The notes: generated by a model from the letters alone, not told the origin. A stretch of 64,000 bases of DNA from Acetobacter oeni (GCF_011516825.1 NZ_WOTA01000008.1:62001-126000), one strand, 5' to 3'; positions 35,940 through 45,771 are shown, counted from the first letter of the stretch. Numbers and translations are program-made.

Positions 35940-37298
35940 CTACCTATCAAGAATATTTCCTTTTAATTCATTTGAATCAGTATTTGAAAATCTAAAGAAA
36001 AAATAATATCCGGCTGCATCCACAAGATGGTCAAAACCACCACCTTTATCCGGCTCAGAAGTCCCGTTACGATAAACATATTTCTCGTAACTCTCGATAC
36101 TGAGGTGACATCGAGGTGATATATAGGCTCTTCTTTCACCAATAGAATTTTCAAACATGGCATTTGTGATATTTAATCTGTCCCTTACAGCCGGAGCTTT
36201 CTTCATAACATTTACATTCAGCCCAAAAGATTTAAGAATTGAGAAGTCGGTCTTTCCGCAAGACGATGTTCTTCGCGCCTGACCTGAAGGGTCCGGATAT
36301 ATTGTTATATTGTCACATGAAATATGATTCTCGCCTGAAAACGATTGTGTTAATACACCATACCTTTTTATAATCTCCCTTGCCATTTCGTCTGTATTCG
36401 AAGTTGGCAATATAATTTCATCTATTTGATAAGATATAGTATTGTTGTTTTTGTCCTTTTTTTCTTGCCATACAGTAGCGGACATTGGGTTAACATTGAA
36501 GTCGAGTCCTATATGGACTGCATAGCTTTTATCATAAAATATATCTTTTAAATTGTGCTCGCGGGAAAATGCATAAATACACCGCCCGCAAAATGTCTCA
36601 AATGATGCTTCATACTCTTGTCGAAACTGACGAATATCCAGACATCTTTTGGCATCTTCTATTTCCTGTTCAGGAACATTTCCTCCGTCAAGCGTGGTAT
36701 ATGAACAAGACCACCATCCGGATTCTTTTTCAATTCCATCCTGACCCTTTAAATATAAATCATGGAAATGATCTCTGCCTCTTGGCGTTCCGATAAATAA
36801 CGCATGTCCCTGAGTTGTAGAAAGCATTGGTCGAATAACCTCTGACCAAGCCTCTGGCTTAACATTCGCCCACTCATCACCTAAAAAGAAAAACAGCCCC
36901 GTTCCACGTAATGCATCAAAATTTTCTAAACCAACAACTCTGATAATATGACCGTACGGATTGATTTCAAGAGAGAGATCCGTCTCCCGCGGAGGAGATT
37001 TCAACCATGATCGAGGGATAATATTTTTTAAACGAGGCCAGAATATTTTCTTAGCTTGTTTGTAAGTAGGTGCTCCATACCAAATTTCATCTTCAGGTTT
37101 AATATTATTTGATACAGCAAGCCTGACAGCGCGTCGCATCTCTTCTGCTGCCTCAAATGTTTTACCAAATCTACGTCCGCAAACAGCAACTCTGAAGCGT
37201 GAATCTGATTTCCATCCAGCCTGATAAATATTCATTTGGGGGTTTGTTAGAGCATGCCGCTTTTCATTAAGTTTTTTATTTCCTGCCAATATTGACAA
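35940..37298 (-). CDS. Phage terminase large subunit
   Basis: The 452-residue packaging ATPase-nuclease. Motifs seen are an ATPase domain with a Walker A-like VCGRRFGKTFEA near residue 40, an acidic GLFFFLGDEWANV as Walker B near 138, and IGTPRGRDHF as the coupling motif. The RNase H-like nuclease opens with HIGLDFNVNPMSATVW, with further acidic residues in IYPDPSGQARRTS and DHLVDAAGYYFF. The gene overlaps the small-subunit gene by 23 bases. Confidence 0.9.
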   Translation of the reverse strand: MSILAGNKKLNEKRHALTNPQMNIYQAGWKSDSRFRVAVCGRRFGKTFEAAEEMRRAVRLAVSNNIKPEDEIWYGAPTYKQAKKIFWPRLKNIIPRSWLKSPPRETDLSLEINPYGHIIRVVGLENFDALRGTGLFFFLGDEWANVKPEAWSEVIRPMLSTTQGHALFIGTPRGRDHFHDLYLKGQDGIEKESGWWSCSYTTLDGGNVPEQEIEDAKRCLDIRQFRQEYEASFETFCGRCIYAFSREHNLKDIFYDKSYAVHIGLDFNVNPMSATVWQEKKDKNNNTISYQIDEIILPTSNTDEMAREIIKRYGVLTQSFSGENHISCDNITIYPDPSGQARRTSSCGKTDFSILKSFGLNVNVMKKAPAVRDRLNITNAMFENSIGERRAYISPRCHLSIESYEKYVYRNGTSEPDKGGGFDHLVDAAGYYFFFRFSNTDSNELKGNILDR

Positions 37299-37755
37299 CC
37301 TCAGGTGGCGGATCTGCCTCTATCTCCATTTTAACGGCCTGCAGATCATCCCGAGACAGAGAACTAACCGCACGAACTAAATCCGTTTTTTCTGCTCTGG
37401 CAAGTCTGCTTGCTCCATCCTTTAAAACTGCTGCAATAAGCTGTGCATTTGGAACTCGGTCAACTATTGGCTGACCATCTGCATCAGTAACAATTTTTCC
37501 TTTTTCTCCACGCCTGAATCCAGGCATACCTCCAAAAGCTAATTCACGGACAGAAGCAGTCAATTCATCATGAAAAAGATATCTGGCCATAGTCAGACGC
37601 TCTCTTTCATCGGGATTTTTTTTTAAAAAGTAATAAAGATCATCAAGTGGTCGCCCTAGCAATCGCATACAATGAGAACTATTACCCGTTTTTGCGACAC
37701 AGTCACATAACGCAACGAATTCACCGTACGCCATCGGGTTTCGCGTTCGCCTCAT
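37276..37755 (-). CDS. Phage terminase small subunit
   Basis: The 159-residue protein lies just before the large subunit and overlaps it. Its N-terminal helix-turn-helix-like region (YGEFVALCDCVAKTGNSSHCMRLLGRPLDDLYYFLKKNPDERERLTMAR) is the pattern of small terminase subunits that recognise the packaging site. Confidence 0.75.
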   Translation of the reverse strand: MRRTRNPMAYGEFVALCDCVAKTGNSSHCMRLLGRPLDDLYYFLKKNPDERERLTMARYLFHDELTASVRELAFGGMPGFRRGEKGKIVTDADGQPIVDRVPNAQLIAAVLKDGASRLARAEKTDLVRAVSSLSRDDLQAVKMEIEADPPPEVVNIGRK

Positions 37756-38187
37756 TTACAAACTGGTACGACGCGCAGGTGCGCGCTTCCTATTCCAAAC
37801 TGAGCTTGAACCAGACGTCATGCCTGTAGAAAGAGCTAGTGGACTTTCTCCGCTAACACCATAACTATTTTCATTATTGCGGGCGTTATATTCCATAATG
37901 GATATTTCTTCAATACTATCAATGTCTTCAGGATGTAAATGTGCGCAAACCTTCATTTCATTGATTATTTTTGATCTGCCAATTACACATAGTGCATATA
38001 AATTATTTTCAGAAAGTTTTTTTTCGTTTAGTTCTGCAAAATTTTTAACACAAAAAAGTGCTCTATGATTGTATTGTACGTTAATTTCAATTGGGACAAA
38101 AATTATACTTCCTGCAATAGTTTTTTCTAAAATTAAAGCATAACGCTGTCTGAATTCAATGATATCACCTCGGCCTATTTTTTTCAT
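37756..38187 (-). CDS. Phage-associated hypothetical protein
   Basis: The 143-residue protein has no family I recognise. The first 60 residues look like a small beta-rich fold (GRGDIIEFRQRYALILEKTIAGSIIFVPIEINV), which resembles toxin-like or PemK-like barrels only loosely. It overlaps the upstream HTH gene by 4 bases and directly precedes the small terminase gene, so it belongs to the phage operon. Confidence 0.55.
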   Translation of the reverse strand: MKKIGRGDIIEFRQRYALILEKTIAGSIIFVPIEINVQYNHRALFCVKNFAELNEKKLSENNLYALCVIGRSKIINEMKVCAHLHPEDIDSIEEISIMEYNARNNENSYGVSGESPLALSTGMTSGSSSVWNRKRAPARRTSL

Positions 38188-38504
38188 ACGGACAAACGCC
38201 TTCTTACTCTCAAAGACGAAAACGAATCTTCATTTTGGGTTCTGAAATATGACTTAATGCCTATAGCATCACATGTTATGTCGCTTCCGGTGCGCAAAGG
38301 CTCCCAGCCCGCCTCTTTCCGGCGCTCAGTGGCATTTTTCATTGCCCCGCAGGATATACCCATCTGAACTGAAAGCCTGTGTATATAGCTTCTACTTACA
38401 CCAAGGTGCTTTGCTATAGCTCTGATAGACATTCGCTTTTCCTGACAGGCCGGAAGCGCTCGGACACAACGCTCTCTCTCTATATCTTCAAATTTCCTGG
38501 CCAT
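38184..38504 (-). CDS. Phage helix-turn-helix protein
   Basis: I take the ATG at 38504 (106 residues), preceded by GGTGAT; a longer frame starts at 38549. The first half carries a clear helix-turn-helix (MSIRAIAKHLGVSRSYIHRLSVQMG). A basic stretch then leads to GWEPLRTGSDITCDAI. It is the first gene of the structural operon and may regulate late transcription or take part in packaging. The exact role is unknown. Confidence 0.6.
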   Translation of the reverse strand: MARKFEDIERERCVRALPACQEKRMSIRAIAKHLGVSRSYIHRLSVQMGISCGAMKNATERRKEAGWEPLRTGSDITCDAIGIKSYFRTQNEDSFSSLRVRRRLSV

Positions 38505-38979
38505 ATTTATCACCCAAATACATATTTTATGCATATCCAGAAAGCGCAATTACTATCTAGATTGATTATTTATTTAGACCCAAGCAAAAATTGCAATAAA
38601 AACAAATGAAAAATTACACTCGCCTTATTTTCTTATTTGTCTCTATATTACTTTTCAACTCAGATCTCTTTTCCCTTCCACAAAAGACATTTGAAAGATT
38701 TCACGCACCACCACGCGCTCCGTCAGCCTCATAGTATCATATAATATTCATATGAAAACTATTTTTTTAAAATGTCCAAATGAAATTTCATTCTGCAATT
38801 TTTAATTTTCTCGAAGAGAAAAAAGTTTTTATGGATAAATTTTATTTAATGATAATTTCCGTAATATTTATTTTAAATTAATTTAATTAATATAATAAAA
38901 TTTAACTATAAATATTTTTATATTGTTACACACAGAGCATCGCAGTTAATAAATATAACTAAATCTGATTAATTCTATC
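38505..38979. other. AT-rich gene-free region upstream of the phage operon
   Basis: About 475 bases of very AT-rich sequence (long runs of A, T and TAAT between 38740 and 38950) without an open frame of note. It should hold the promoter of the whole leftward phage operon. I could not pick a single convincing promoter because many AT-rich hexamers fit. Confidence 0.5.
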
Positions 38980-39120
38980 CACGAAAATTATATCATATCC
39001 TACGCGGTGTGTTGTTCGTTTTTGCATAGGCTATAGTAGTTCTTTTTGACGGAATGATTATCACAATACTCCCCCTGCCAGCTTTTCTGAAAGTGGATCA
39101 GCATCAAAAGTCTTATCAGC
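38980..39120 (-). pseudogene. IS5-family transposase remnant
   Basis: Read on the minus strand, 39120 down to 38980 gives AIIADKTFDADPLSEKLAGGVL, then stops, then QKRTTHR. This is the decayed ADKxYDAD...L...G region of IS5-type DDE transposases. Several stops interrupt it. It abuts the tail of the IS481 fragment. Confidence 0.45.
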
Positions 39121-39334
39121 GATTATGGCCTTGGAAATGTGCCTTTAACTGATCGTGGCTGTCATAATGGAAGTGTCTGGATGAGGATGGTATGTATCCG
39201 ATATGGCGCGACGCAGTAGGTGTTCCGGAGACGCTCAGGCCATTTTTCTACCAACTTGTCTGCGAGTTACGTCACCATAAGCCTGCTCGTCCGATCGATG
39301 ACGATATGAAAAAAACCAGTCGAATAGCTCCTAC
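39105..39334 (-). pseudogene. IS481-family transposase remnant, C-terminal part
   Basis: On the minus strand this shows FHIVIDRTSR, APYRIHTIL and FHYDSHDQLKAHF, separated by frameshifts and stops. These match the FHIDI...AIDRTS, VPYRIHTILTDNG and RFHYDSHDQLRAHL segments of IS481 transposases in that order. The middle is deleted. It is the continuation of 39747-40286 beyond an inserted element. Confidence 0.6.
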
Positions 39335-39746
39335 GGCGTGTCGTCAGTTAAACGTGCCGGTGAGTGAGGGTTGTACTTTCTGACTGTCTGTGGTGACTGT
39401 TTTCCCGGTTTTTTGGGGAGGCAGGCGGACATTACCCAGGCTGAACCGCTTCTCGAAAATATCGAACCGGGCGCCTTCCTCGCCGATAAGGGGTATGATG
39501 CGAACAGGTTGATCGACAAGCTGACGCAGCGTGGAATCACGCCTGTCATTCCGCCAAAAAGTAATAGGAAGACGATACGGGAAACTGACTTTGCCCTTTA
39601 TCGGGAACGGAACCTGGTCGAGCGCTTCTTCAATAAGCTTAAACAGTTCCGTGCTGTCGCCACCCGTTACGACAAGCTGAAAGCAACGTTCCTCGCCGCA
39701 GTCCAGTTCGCTTCCATCATCATCCTGCTTAACTGACGACACGCCC
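39334..39746 (+). mobile_element. Internally deleted IS5-family element (IS427-like) with terminal inverted repeats
   Basis: The ends are nearly perfect inverted repeats: GGCGTGTCGTCAGTTAA at 39335-39351 and its complement at 39729-39745. Both are flanked by TA, the target duplication expected for this group. Inside lies only the C-terminal part of a DDE transposase (39371-39736: ADKGYDANRLIDKL, IPPKSNRK, RNLVERFFNKLKQFRAVATRYDK). At about 410 bases it is roughly half the size of a full element, so it cannot move by itself. It sits inside an IS481 transposase pseudogene. Confidence 0.7.
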
Positions 39747-40286
39747 TAAGGCACTACCGCTTTGATTTGTCGCCCTCAATGCCAGACAGACGTGAGATCC
39801 CATACATTGAAAACAGTGATGCCGCAGCTGAGCATGTCTGATGTGGAGCAGTTGCCTGCAAGGCATAAAGACAGTCGTCTAAAGGCAACAAGGGTATGAC
39901 AACGAAAGGCGGCCACCATTGCTTTATCCGCCGGACAAGAAAGTTGAGCACGGCTCTTTGAGCGGCCGCCTTTTGATCCTCAGAACGCTGACATTCCCGC
40001 CATTTTGCCACTGTCGTCAGGTTAATCTCAAACTCCCGATCAGCGCTTGGAGCGACCCTCCCGATCGCTGTATTGCTGTTCGTACACGTGCGTGGGTATG
40101 CCGCTTCTATAGCATATCTGCCCCCAAGATTTCTTTCCACCGCGTGAAAATAATACATCATCAAAATACACGAGTAAATAACCAGCTTACCGGCCCTTTG
40201 AAACTGTCCGAAGAACCGAAGCGCCTCTTTATAACTTACTAGATTCACATTATTCCAGCCGACCACAGCATGCGACTTAATCACGC
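39747..40286 (-). pseudogene. IS481-family transposase remnant, N-terminal part
   Basis: The minus-strand frame contains EINLTTVAKW, then VIPLLPLDDCLYALQATAPHQT and YGISRLSGIEGDKSKR. These correspond to INPKTVAKW, the HTLLPLDDCLYALQATIPHLTRSSLHRCLQRHGISRLP segment and EGDKPKR of IS481 transposases. Spacing is disturbed by frameshifts, and the rest of the gene lies beyond the inserted element at 39334-39746. It is not a functional gene although 176 codons are open. Confidence 0.7.
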
Positions 40287-40379
40287 TCCATGCGTTTCAA
40301 CATAATCTATGAGACCAATGAGATTGAGCATCGCCTGATAAAACCAAATCATCCTCAGTGGTTTAGGGCTTGTGGGGAT

Positions 40380-41105
40380 TCATTGTGAGTGGATGAAGCC
40401 CGCTGCGAGGCGGATCATGCCGCTGAAGCTTTTGTCGATTTTGTCGGCATGCACGGCAATGCGTTTGAATTCTTTGAACTTACAGAAAAAGTTTTCGATT
40501 AAATGCCGCCGTTCATATATTCCCGGTCAGACTGTAGCCACTTTGAACGTCTTGAATGCTGGGAGATGACAGCCATGACGCCCCTTTCATTCGTTCAGCG
40601 ATGATAGCCTGTCGAACGCCTTGCCGGCATGAATTCGAGACCGGCAATCAGCGGAAACACACGAGACTGCCCGGAGCATTCGTCAACACGAGAGTTTTCG
40701 TTGTCATGCCGTTCTTCGAGCAGCTTGAGGATTGCCTCTGAGTCTCCCTTCTACATCCTGACCGTAGCGGTGGACTTTCACTATCGTTTCGTCAGCCATG
40801 GCATATTCCATGTCCGGATCCACCCACCGGACAAAATATCGAAAATCCGTATTGAGCACATCGGCAGCACGCCAGTCGTTGAAGTGACGGAAAATGCTGC
40901 TCCAATTACCGAACACAACAGGCAGATCACGCCATAAACTGCCCATTCGGACAATCCACAGCATCGCCCCCCTCCCCCCTGAAAAGGTGGGCAGTTCTGC
41001 CCTCTCCATCCTGGATCAATCAGTTTTCGAAGGCAGCGTGATTCTATCAGCGCCCACTGGGCATCCGACAGTGCAAAGCGTTCTATCCATAAGTAGAAAA
41101 TTCAC
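40380..41105 (-). pseudogene. IS5-family transposase pseudogene
   Basis: From right to left on the minus strand: WIERFALSDAQWALIE (about 41100-41045), a frameshift, then GGRGAMLWIVRMGSLWRDLPVVFGNW (from about 40965). Degraded middle parts follow, and at 40510-40380 ERRHLIENFFCKFKEFKRIAVHADK through GFIHSQ and a stop. All are hallmark parts of IS5/IS1031-type transposases but in different frames. The terminal repeats could not be defined. Confidence 0.7.
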
Positions 41106-41341
41106 GAATTGTACCGTATCAACGACAATACAACACGGTCATTAAGCTGATACCTTTCCGCAGCAACCTACTTGCGACAACCGACACTTTCTAGTTTTTT
41201 AATAAACTTCCGCAGAAAATATTGAATATAATATTTATCTATACTTAATTTTTTCAGTATAAATATGTAAGAATGTTCAACAAAGAGCAGAATTTACGTC
41301 ATAAGATAGATTATTACTATCAATATAACAGAAAGCAATTA

Positions 41342-41415
41342 TCGGGCAGGCGGGATTCGAACCCACGACCCCCAGTCCCCCAGACTGATGCGCTACCAGA
41401 CTGCGCTACTGCCCG
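41342..41415 (-). tRNA. tRNA-Pro (anticodon GGG)
   Basis: The minus strand folds into a complete cloverleaf. The acceptor is CGGGCAG/CTGCCCG with discriminator A, the D stem is GCGC/GCGC, and the anticodon stem is TCAGT/ACTGG. The loop CTGGGGG gives anticodon GGG, and the T arm is GTGGG-TTCGAAT-CCCGC. CCA is not encoded. It borders the IS graveyard and phage cassette. Confidence 0.95.
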
Positions 41416-41656
41416 TCCATTTCTATTGACAGCAATATAGCGGAAGATTCGCAACATGACAAGCTACCTGAAGATATCAAGCCCCAACACAGATTAATCA
41501 ACTCTCTCATCTGTATTTAAATTTTTATATAACAACATAATTCTAAATATATTCAGTAACTTATAGCTAATTATATAAAATATAAGTTATTAAACTAATA
41601 GATTATATAAATAAATCCCAATGTTCACACATTACATTTCATAACAAAAAAAATAA

Positions 41657-42241
41657 TTACTCGATATTTAAAATTAAATCTTTAATAAACTGAAGTTCAG
41701 TTAAGATATTTAGCAAACCACTGCGTAAATGACTATTTTCCTCACAGACACACTGATAGTCTGACAACGACGTCAAGTTCTTGTTAATGCTCGGCAACGC
41801 TACTGCTTTTTCATCGCTGCATTTTTCTTGTGGAGACGCATCGCCAAACAAATATTCAGTATTAGTAGGATTTTTAATACTCTCTTTTACATCTGCCTGA
41901 TCAGAGCCAGCAGTTTCCTCACCCTGCCCGTGCAACACTCGCTGCACACCTTTGATGGTGTACCCTTTGACATATAAAAGATCAGCAATAGATCGTAAGA
42001 GGTCGATATCTTCCGGACGGTAGTATCGACGCCCTCCTCCCCTTTTCAACGGGCGGACCTGCTCGAACCGAGCCTCCCAAAATCTAAGGACATGCTGTGG
42101 GATTTTTAGTTCATCTGCCACTTCGCTGATTGTACGAAACGCCAGCGGGCCTTTTCTGCTTTGCCCGTTCGCCTCACATTCGTGCCAGTTGTCAGAAGAT
42201 GCGGCAGAGTTATTTTCTCCCCGAGCCTGACTTTCGCTCAT
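41657..42241 (-). CDS. MerR-family transcriptional regulator
   Basis: The 194-residue protein has an N-terminal MerR winged helix ([56 protein letters not shown]). A variable C-terminal part contains no metal-binding cysteines of the classic type. In alphaproteobacteria a MerR gene commonly follows ihfA, as here with a 4-base overlap. Its target is unknown. Confidence 0.88.
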   Translation of the reverse strand: MSESQARGENNSAASSDNWHECEANGQSRKGPLAFRTISEVADELKIPQHVLRFWEARFEQVRPLKRGGGRRYYRPEDIDLLRSIADLLYVKGYTIKGVQRVLHGQGEETAGSDQADVKESIKNPTNTEYLFGDASPQEKCSDEKAVALPSINKNLTSLSDYQCVCEENSHLRSGLLNILTELQFIKDLILNIE

Positions 42242-42531
42242 TCTTGTCCGCCATTCGCGCGAGAACGAAGGATCTGGCTGGGACGAAAAACAATCACGGA
42301 TCTTGGAAGAATCGGTATTTCCACACCTGTCTTAGGGTTCCGACCACTTCGGCGCCCCTTACGGCGAACCATAAAAGTTCCAAATCCGCTGATTTTAACA
42401 GAATCACCCGCTTCCAGAGCTTTCGCCATGGTCTCCAAGACAGTCTCAAGAAAGGCGACGGATTCAGTCCGCGACAATCCCACCTGGGTGTAGATCTGCT
42501 CTGCAAGGCTGGCGCGCGTCACGGTGCTCAT
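42238..42531 (-). CDS. ihfA: Integration host factor, alpha subunit
   Basis: The 97-residue DNA-bending protein has the full HU/IHF pattern ([62 protein letters not shown]). IHF bends DNA for site-specific recombination, transcription and packaging. It lies 79 bases after fabH and overlaps the merR start. Confidence 0.95.
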   Translation of the reverse strand: MSTVTRASLAEQIYTQVGLSRTESVAFLETVLETMAKALEAGDSVKISGFGTFMVRRKGRRSGRNPKTGVEIPILPRSVIVFRPSQILRSRANGGQE

Positions 42532-42610
42532 AACAGTATGGTAACACGCTGAAACGGCCGGTCAATTCCAACCATTTTCACCAAACCAATTTTCAGACTT
42601 AACCTCACGC

Positions 42611-43576
42611 TCAAATGCGCGCCAGTGCCGATCCCCAGGTAAGCCCTCCCCCGAGCGCCTCCATCAGAATGAGGTCCCCGGGACGGATTCTTCCATCCCT
42701 GACAGCTTCATCGAGTGCCAAAGGAATAGAAGCTGCGGACGTATTAGCGTGACGGTCGACTGTTACGACCACGCGTTCCATCGGAAGCGCCAGTTTCCGC
42801 GCAACCCCTTCAATAATACGAATATTAGCCTGATGCGGAACAAGCCAGTTGACGTCGCTATAAGTCAACCCGGCAGCTTCAAGTGTCTCATCAACGGATG
42901 ATGAAAGCTTGGAAACAGCATGGCGAAAAACATCACGACCACTCATTCTGAGAAATCCGGTATGTTCCGGTCGCCCTATGGCACCATCGACATAGAGGAG
43001 ATCACCAGTCGCACCATCGGCATGAAGATGTGTAGCGATCAGACCACGGTCAGCTTCATCATTCTCCGCTCTGAGCACAACAGCACCGGCGCCATCTCCG
43101 AAAAGGACAGCCGTTCCTCTGTCTGACCAGTCCAGAATTCGGGAATAAACCTCACTCCCGATAACAATCACGCACTTTGCCTGCCCGGCGCGAATGAAAG
43201 CATCGGCCGTTGAAAGAGCGTAAATAAATCCTGAACAGGCAGCTGCAATATCAAATCCGAAGCCGTTTTTCACACCCAGTTCGTTCAGTACACGAACCGC
43301 GGTAGCAGGAAAAACCTGATCCGGCGTCGAGGTCGCGACAAGAACAGCGTCAACACATTCAGGAGCAATGCCCGCAAATTCCAGCGCCCGTTTCGCAGCA
43401 CTCGACGCCATACTGACAGCCGTTTCATCTTCGCTGACAATATGCCTCTGTCCTATCCCGGTCCGTGCCCGTATCCACTGATCCGACGTATCGAGTCGCC
43501 GCGCCAGCTCATCATTTGAGACGATACGTCGTGGGAGATAGCTGCCGAAACCGGCGAGTGTTGAACGTGTTGCCAT
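42611..43576 (-). CDS. fabH: Beta-ketoacyl-ACP synthase III
   Basis: The 321-residue condensing enzyme starts fatty acid synthesis from acetyl-CoA and malonyl-ACP. The catalytic triad is visible: Cys in AAACSGFIYAL, His in WLVPHQANIRI and Asn in RHANTSAAS. It follows plsX, as in most bacteria. Confidence 0.95.
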   Translation of the reverse strand: MATRSTLAGFGSYLPRRIVSNDELARRLDTSDQWIRARTGIGQRHIVSEDETAVSMASSAAKRALEFAGIAPECVDAVLVATSTPDQVFPATAVRVLNELGVKNGFGFDIAAACSGFIYALSTADAFIRAGQAKCVIVIGSEVYSRILDWSDRGTAVLFGDGAGAVVLRAENDEADRGLIATHLHADGATGDLLYVDGAIGRPEHTGFLRMSGRDVFRHAVSKLSSSVDETLEAAGLTYSDVNWLVPHQANIRIIEGVARKLALPMERVVVTVDRHANTSAASIPLALDEAVRDGRIRPGDLILMEALGGGLTWGSALARI

Positions 43577-43666
43577 CAGAACACCTTTAAGGGTCAGGAT
43601 CAGAAGTCCTGCCCTTCAGCGCGCAGGAGCAGCCCGGTTTATCGGACGCGAACGAGGCCGCATCAA

Positions 43667-44767
43667 TCAGACCACAGCTTCCTGCTCCTGCTCGACATTA
43701 GAACGATTTGCAGTCAGCGAAGCCATTGGCACGAGACGCACGCGAATACTGTCGTTAAAATCGTGTGTCACCATATCCATGGCGACATCAACCGCAGCCG
43801 CAAAACCCTCAGCATCTGTTCCGCCATGCGACTTAACGACAACGCCGTTCAGCCCAACGAACACAGCACCATTATAACGCCTCGGGTCCAGCCAGTCCTT
43901 CATACGTTCCAGAGCAGGACGCACCAGCAAATAAGCGACACGCCCCAGCAGGCTGCTCGTAAAGACCTTACGAAATAAACCGGACGCCATCTTCATGGCC
44001 CCCTCGCCGGTTTTCAGCGCAACATTACCTGTAAAACCGTCAGTCACAACGACATCCGTCGTTCCGGCCGTTATATCGTGGCCTTCAACAAACCCATGAA
44101 ACTGCGATGCGAGAGGACTTTCGCGCAACACTTCCGCTGCCTGGCGAAGCTTTTCATCACCCTTAAGCTCTTCGGCACCCACGTTCAGCAGACCGATTGA
44201 CGGCGCGGGCAAGCCCAGAACAGCCTTGGCGAAAGCCTCACCCATGACTGCGAACTCAACGAGATTACGCCAATCACATGCCACGTTCGCTCCCAGATCA
44301 AGCATCACGACATCGCCCTTCATACTCGGGCTGATAGCCGCCATTGCAGGGCGCGAAATCCCCGGTAATGTTTTGATGATAATCTTTGCCAGCGCGAGCA
44401 TAGCTCCACTGTTTCCGGCCGAAACAACGCCCGCAGCATCTCCGGCAGCCACGGCATCCATGACCATACGAAGCGATGAGTCTCTGACTCGCAGGGCCGC
44501 CGTCGGCTTCATATCCATACTGATAGAAGATGCAGCATGCCGGATCTCGCAGATCGCGGCTGCCTTAGGGTGACGCGCAAGAATTGGCTTCAGACGATTT
44601 TCATCACCAAGAAGCAAAATCCGTACACCCGGATGCCTGTCAGCGGCAATCGCCAGACCTGCAATAACGACATCCGGCCCGCCATCTCCGCCCATGGCGT
44701 CGATAGCCAGCGCAAATGGCTCACCCTGCAAGCCCGACAACTCGTCGGGGCGGTCAATCTCACTCAT
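43667..44767 (-). CDS. plsX: Phosphate acyltransferase PlsX
   Basis: The 366-residue enzyme makes acyl-phosphate from acyl-ACP for phospholipid synthesis. Conserved parts include LAIDAMGGDGGPDVVI near residue 20, SAGNSGAMLALAKI, LDLGANVACD and VVTDGFTGNVALKTGEG. It sits between rpmF and fabH in the conserved order. Confidence 0.95.
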   Translation of the reverse strand: MSEIDRPDELSGLQGEPFALAIDAMGGDGGPDVVIAGLAIAADRHPGVRILLLGDENRLKPILARHPKAAAICEIRHAASSISMDMKPTAALRVRDSSLRMVMDAVAAGDAAGVVSAGNSGAMLALAKIIIKTLPGISRPAMAAISPSMKGDVVMLDLGANVACDWRNLVEFAVMGEAFAKAVLGLPAPSIGLLNVGAEELKGDEKLRQAAEVLRESPLASQFHGFVEGHDITAGTTDVVVTDGFTGNVALKTGEGAMKMASGLFRKVFTSSLLGRVAYLLVRPALERMKDWLDPRRYNGAVFVGLNGVVVKSHGGTDAEGFAAAVDVAMDMVTHDFNDSIRVRLVPMASLTANRSNVEQEQEAVV

Positions 44768-44843
44768 GAATGGTTTCCGCCATCCCGTTTCAGGCCGGCA
44801 GCTGCCACATCAAGGTTGAAGCTCTTCAAACCGACGGGCCGGC

Positions 44844-45047
44844 TCAGGCGCGGACAGCGACTTTCAGGGCCTTGCCGGCAGCAATAACCTCACGTCCATC
44901 ATAATGCCCGCAATGGCTGCACACATGATGCGGGCGCTTCAGTTCACCGCAGTTGCCACATTCGGCAAAGGCTTCAACACGCAATGCCTCATGACTGCGA
45001 CGCATACCCCGGCGAGAGGGCGAGGTTTTTCTTTTAGGTACTGCCAT
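44844..45047 (-). CDS. rpmF: 50S ribosomal protein L32
   Basis: The 67-residue protein begins [18 protein letters not shown], diagnostic for L32, and carries the [20 protein letters not shown] four-Cys zinc motif. It heads the rpmF-plsX-fabH group. Confidence 0.97.
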   Translation of the reverse strand: MAVPKRKTSPSRRGMRRSHEALRVEAFAECGNCGELKRPHHVCSHCGHYDGREVIAAGKALKVAVRA

Positions 45048-45198
45048 TGGTCAGGCTCCAGGGAAACGATAACATGCCGGAACCGCCCTCGGACAGGCCC
45101 CGACAAAAACTGCAATTGAGCGGGGGCCTCTATCAGACCCACCGGGTTTCTGCAAGAAGTGAAGCACCGGATGAGCACCCGGCTTCGAAGTCATAAAA

Positions 45199-45771
45199 TT
45201 ATTTTTTGGGCCGTTTTAACTGAGCGAGCCCCGCAAACGGACGCCGCACAGGCTCGTCAGGCAGCGAGCTGACTGTGTCTGGCGACAGGTCCTTATCTGC
45301 TGTCACTCCGGCAGGATACCCGACTCCGGGGCGTCGTGGATATGGATCGAGATCAAGCGCAAGCTGCTCGACCGCAGCTTCGCCGAGATCAACGCTGTCC
45401 CCATCGTACGGGATCTCGTCAATCCCCTCATAATCACCACTCTGATCCTCACGGAATTCAGACACAGGAACGAATCGAATAACAAACCGCTCAGCAATCA
45501 CGTCCTCGAAATCGTCCAGAGTCATAACGCAGGTCTGCATGAGCCTCGCGGTAAGAGCACCTTCGGCCATGATGGCCCCCCGAGGCTGAGGACTCAATCT
45601 GTAACGGCAGGTCAGACTGGCAACAGCCGGAATATCCAGCCGCCGCGCCACACGGGCACATTCCGCCGAAGTCGCTTCAACTGTAATTTCACGCGGGGTG
45701 TCCTGCCGGGCATCACGCAGTGACCGCAAAAGAACCGGGCGAGAAAATTCCGGCGGCCGGGCATCTGTCAC
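45199..45771 (-). CDS. DUF177 / YceD-family protein
   Basis: The 190-residue protein is of the DUF177 (YceD) family, which commonly precedes rpmF. Family features include GAIMAEGALTARLMQTCVMTLDDFEDVIAERFVIRFVP near the middle, and an acidic stretch followed by LDLGEAAVEQLALDLDPYPRRPG. In other bacteria and plants the family is linked to 23S rRNA maturation. Confidence 0.85.
   Translation of the reverse strand: MTDARPPEFSRPVLLRSLRDARQDTPREITVEATSAECARVARRLDIPAVASLTCRYRLSPQPRGAIMAEGALTARLMQTCVMTLDDFEDVIAERFVIRFVPVSEFREDQSGDYEGIDEIPYDGDSVDLGEAAVEQLALDLDPYPRRPGVGYPAGVTADKDLSPDTVSSLPDEPVRRPFAGLAQLKRPKK

Noticed and set aside
39754..40284. An intact 176-residue gene
   Set aside because: The frame contains scattered IS481 transposase blocks with wrong spacing and no catalytic core; it is a pseudogene fragment.
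20281..41415. tRNA-Pro as the attachment site of the phage cassette
   Set aside because: I looked for a copy of the tRNA-Pro 3' end near 20270-20350 and saw none, so the two are not shown to be linked.
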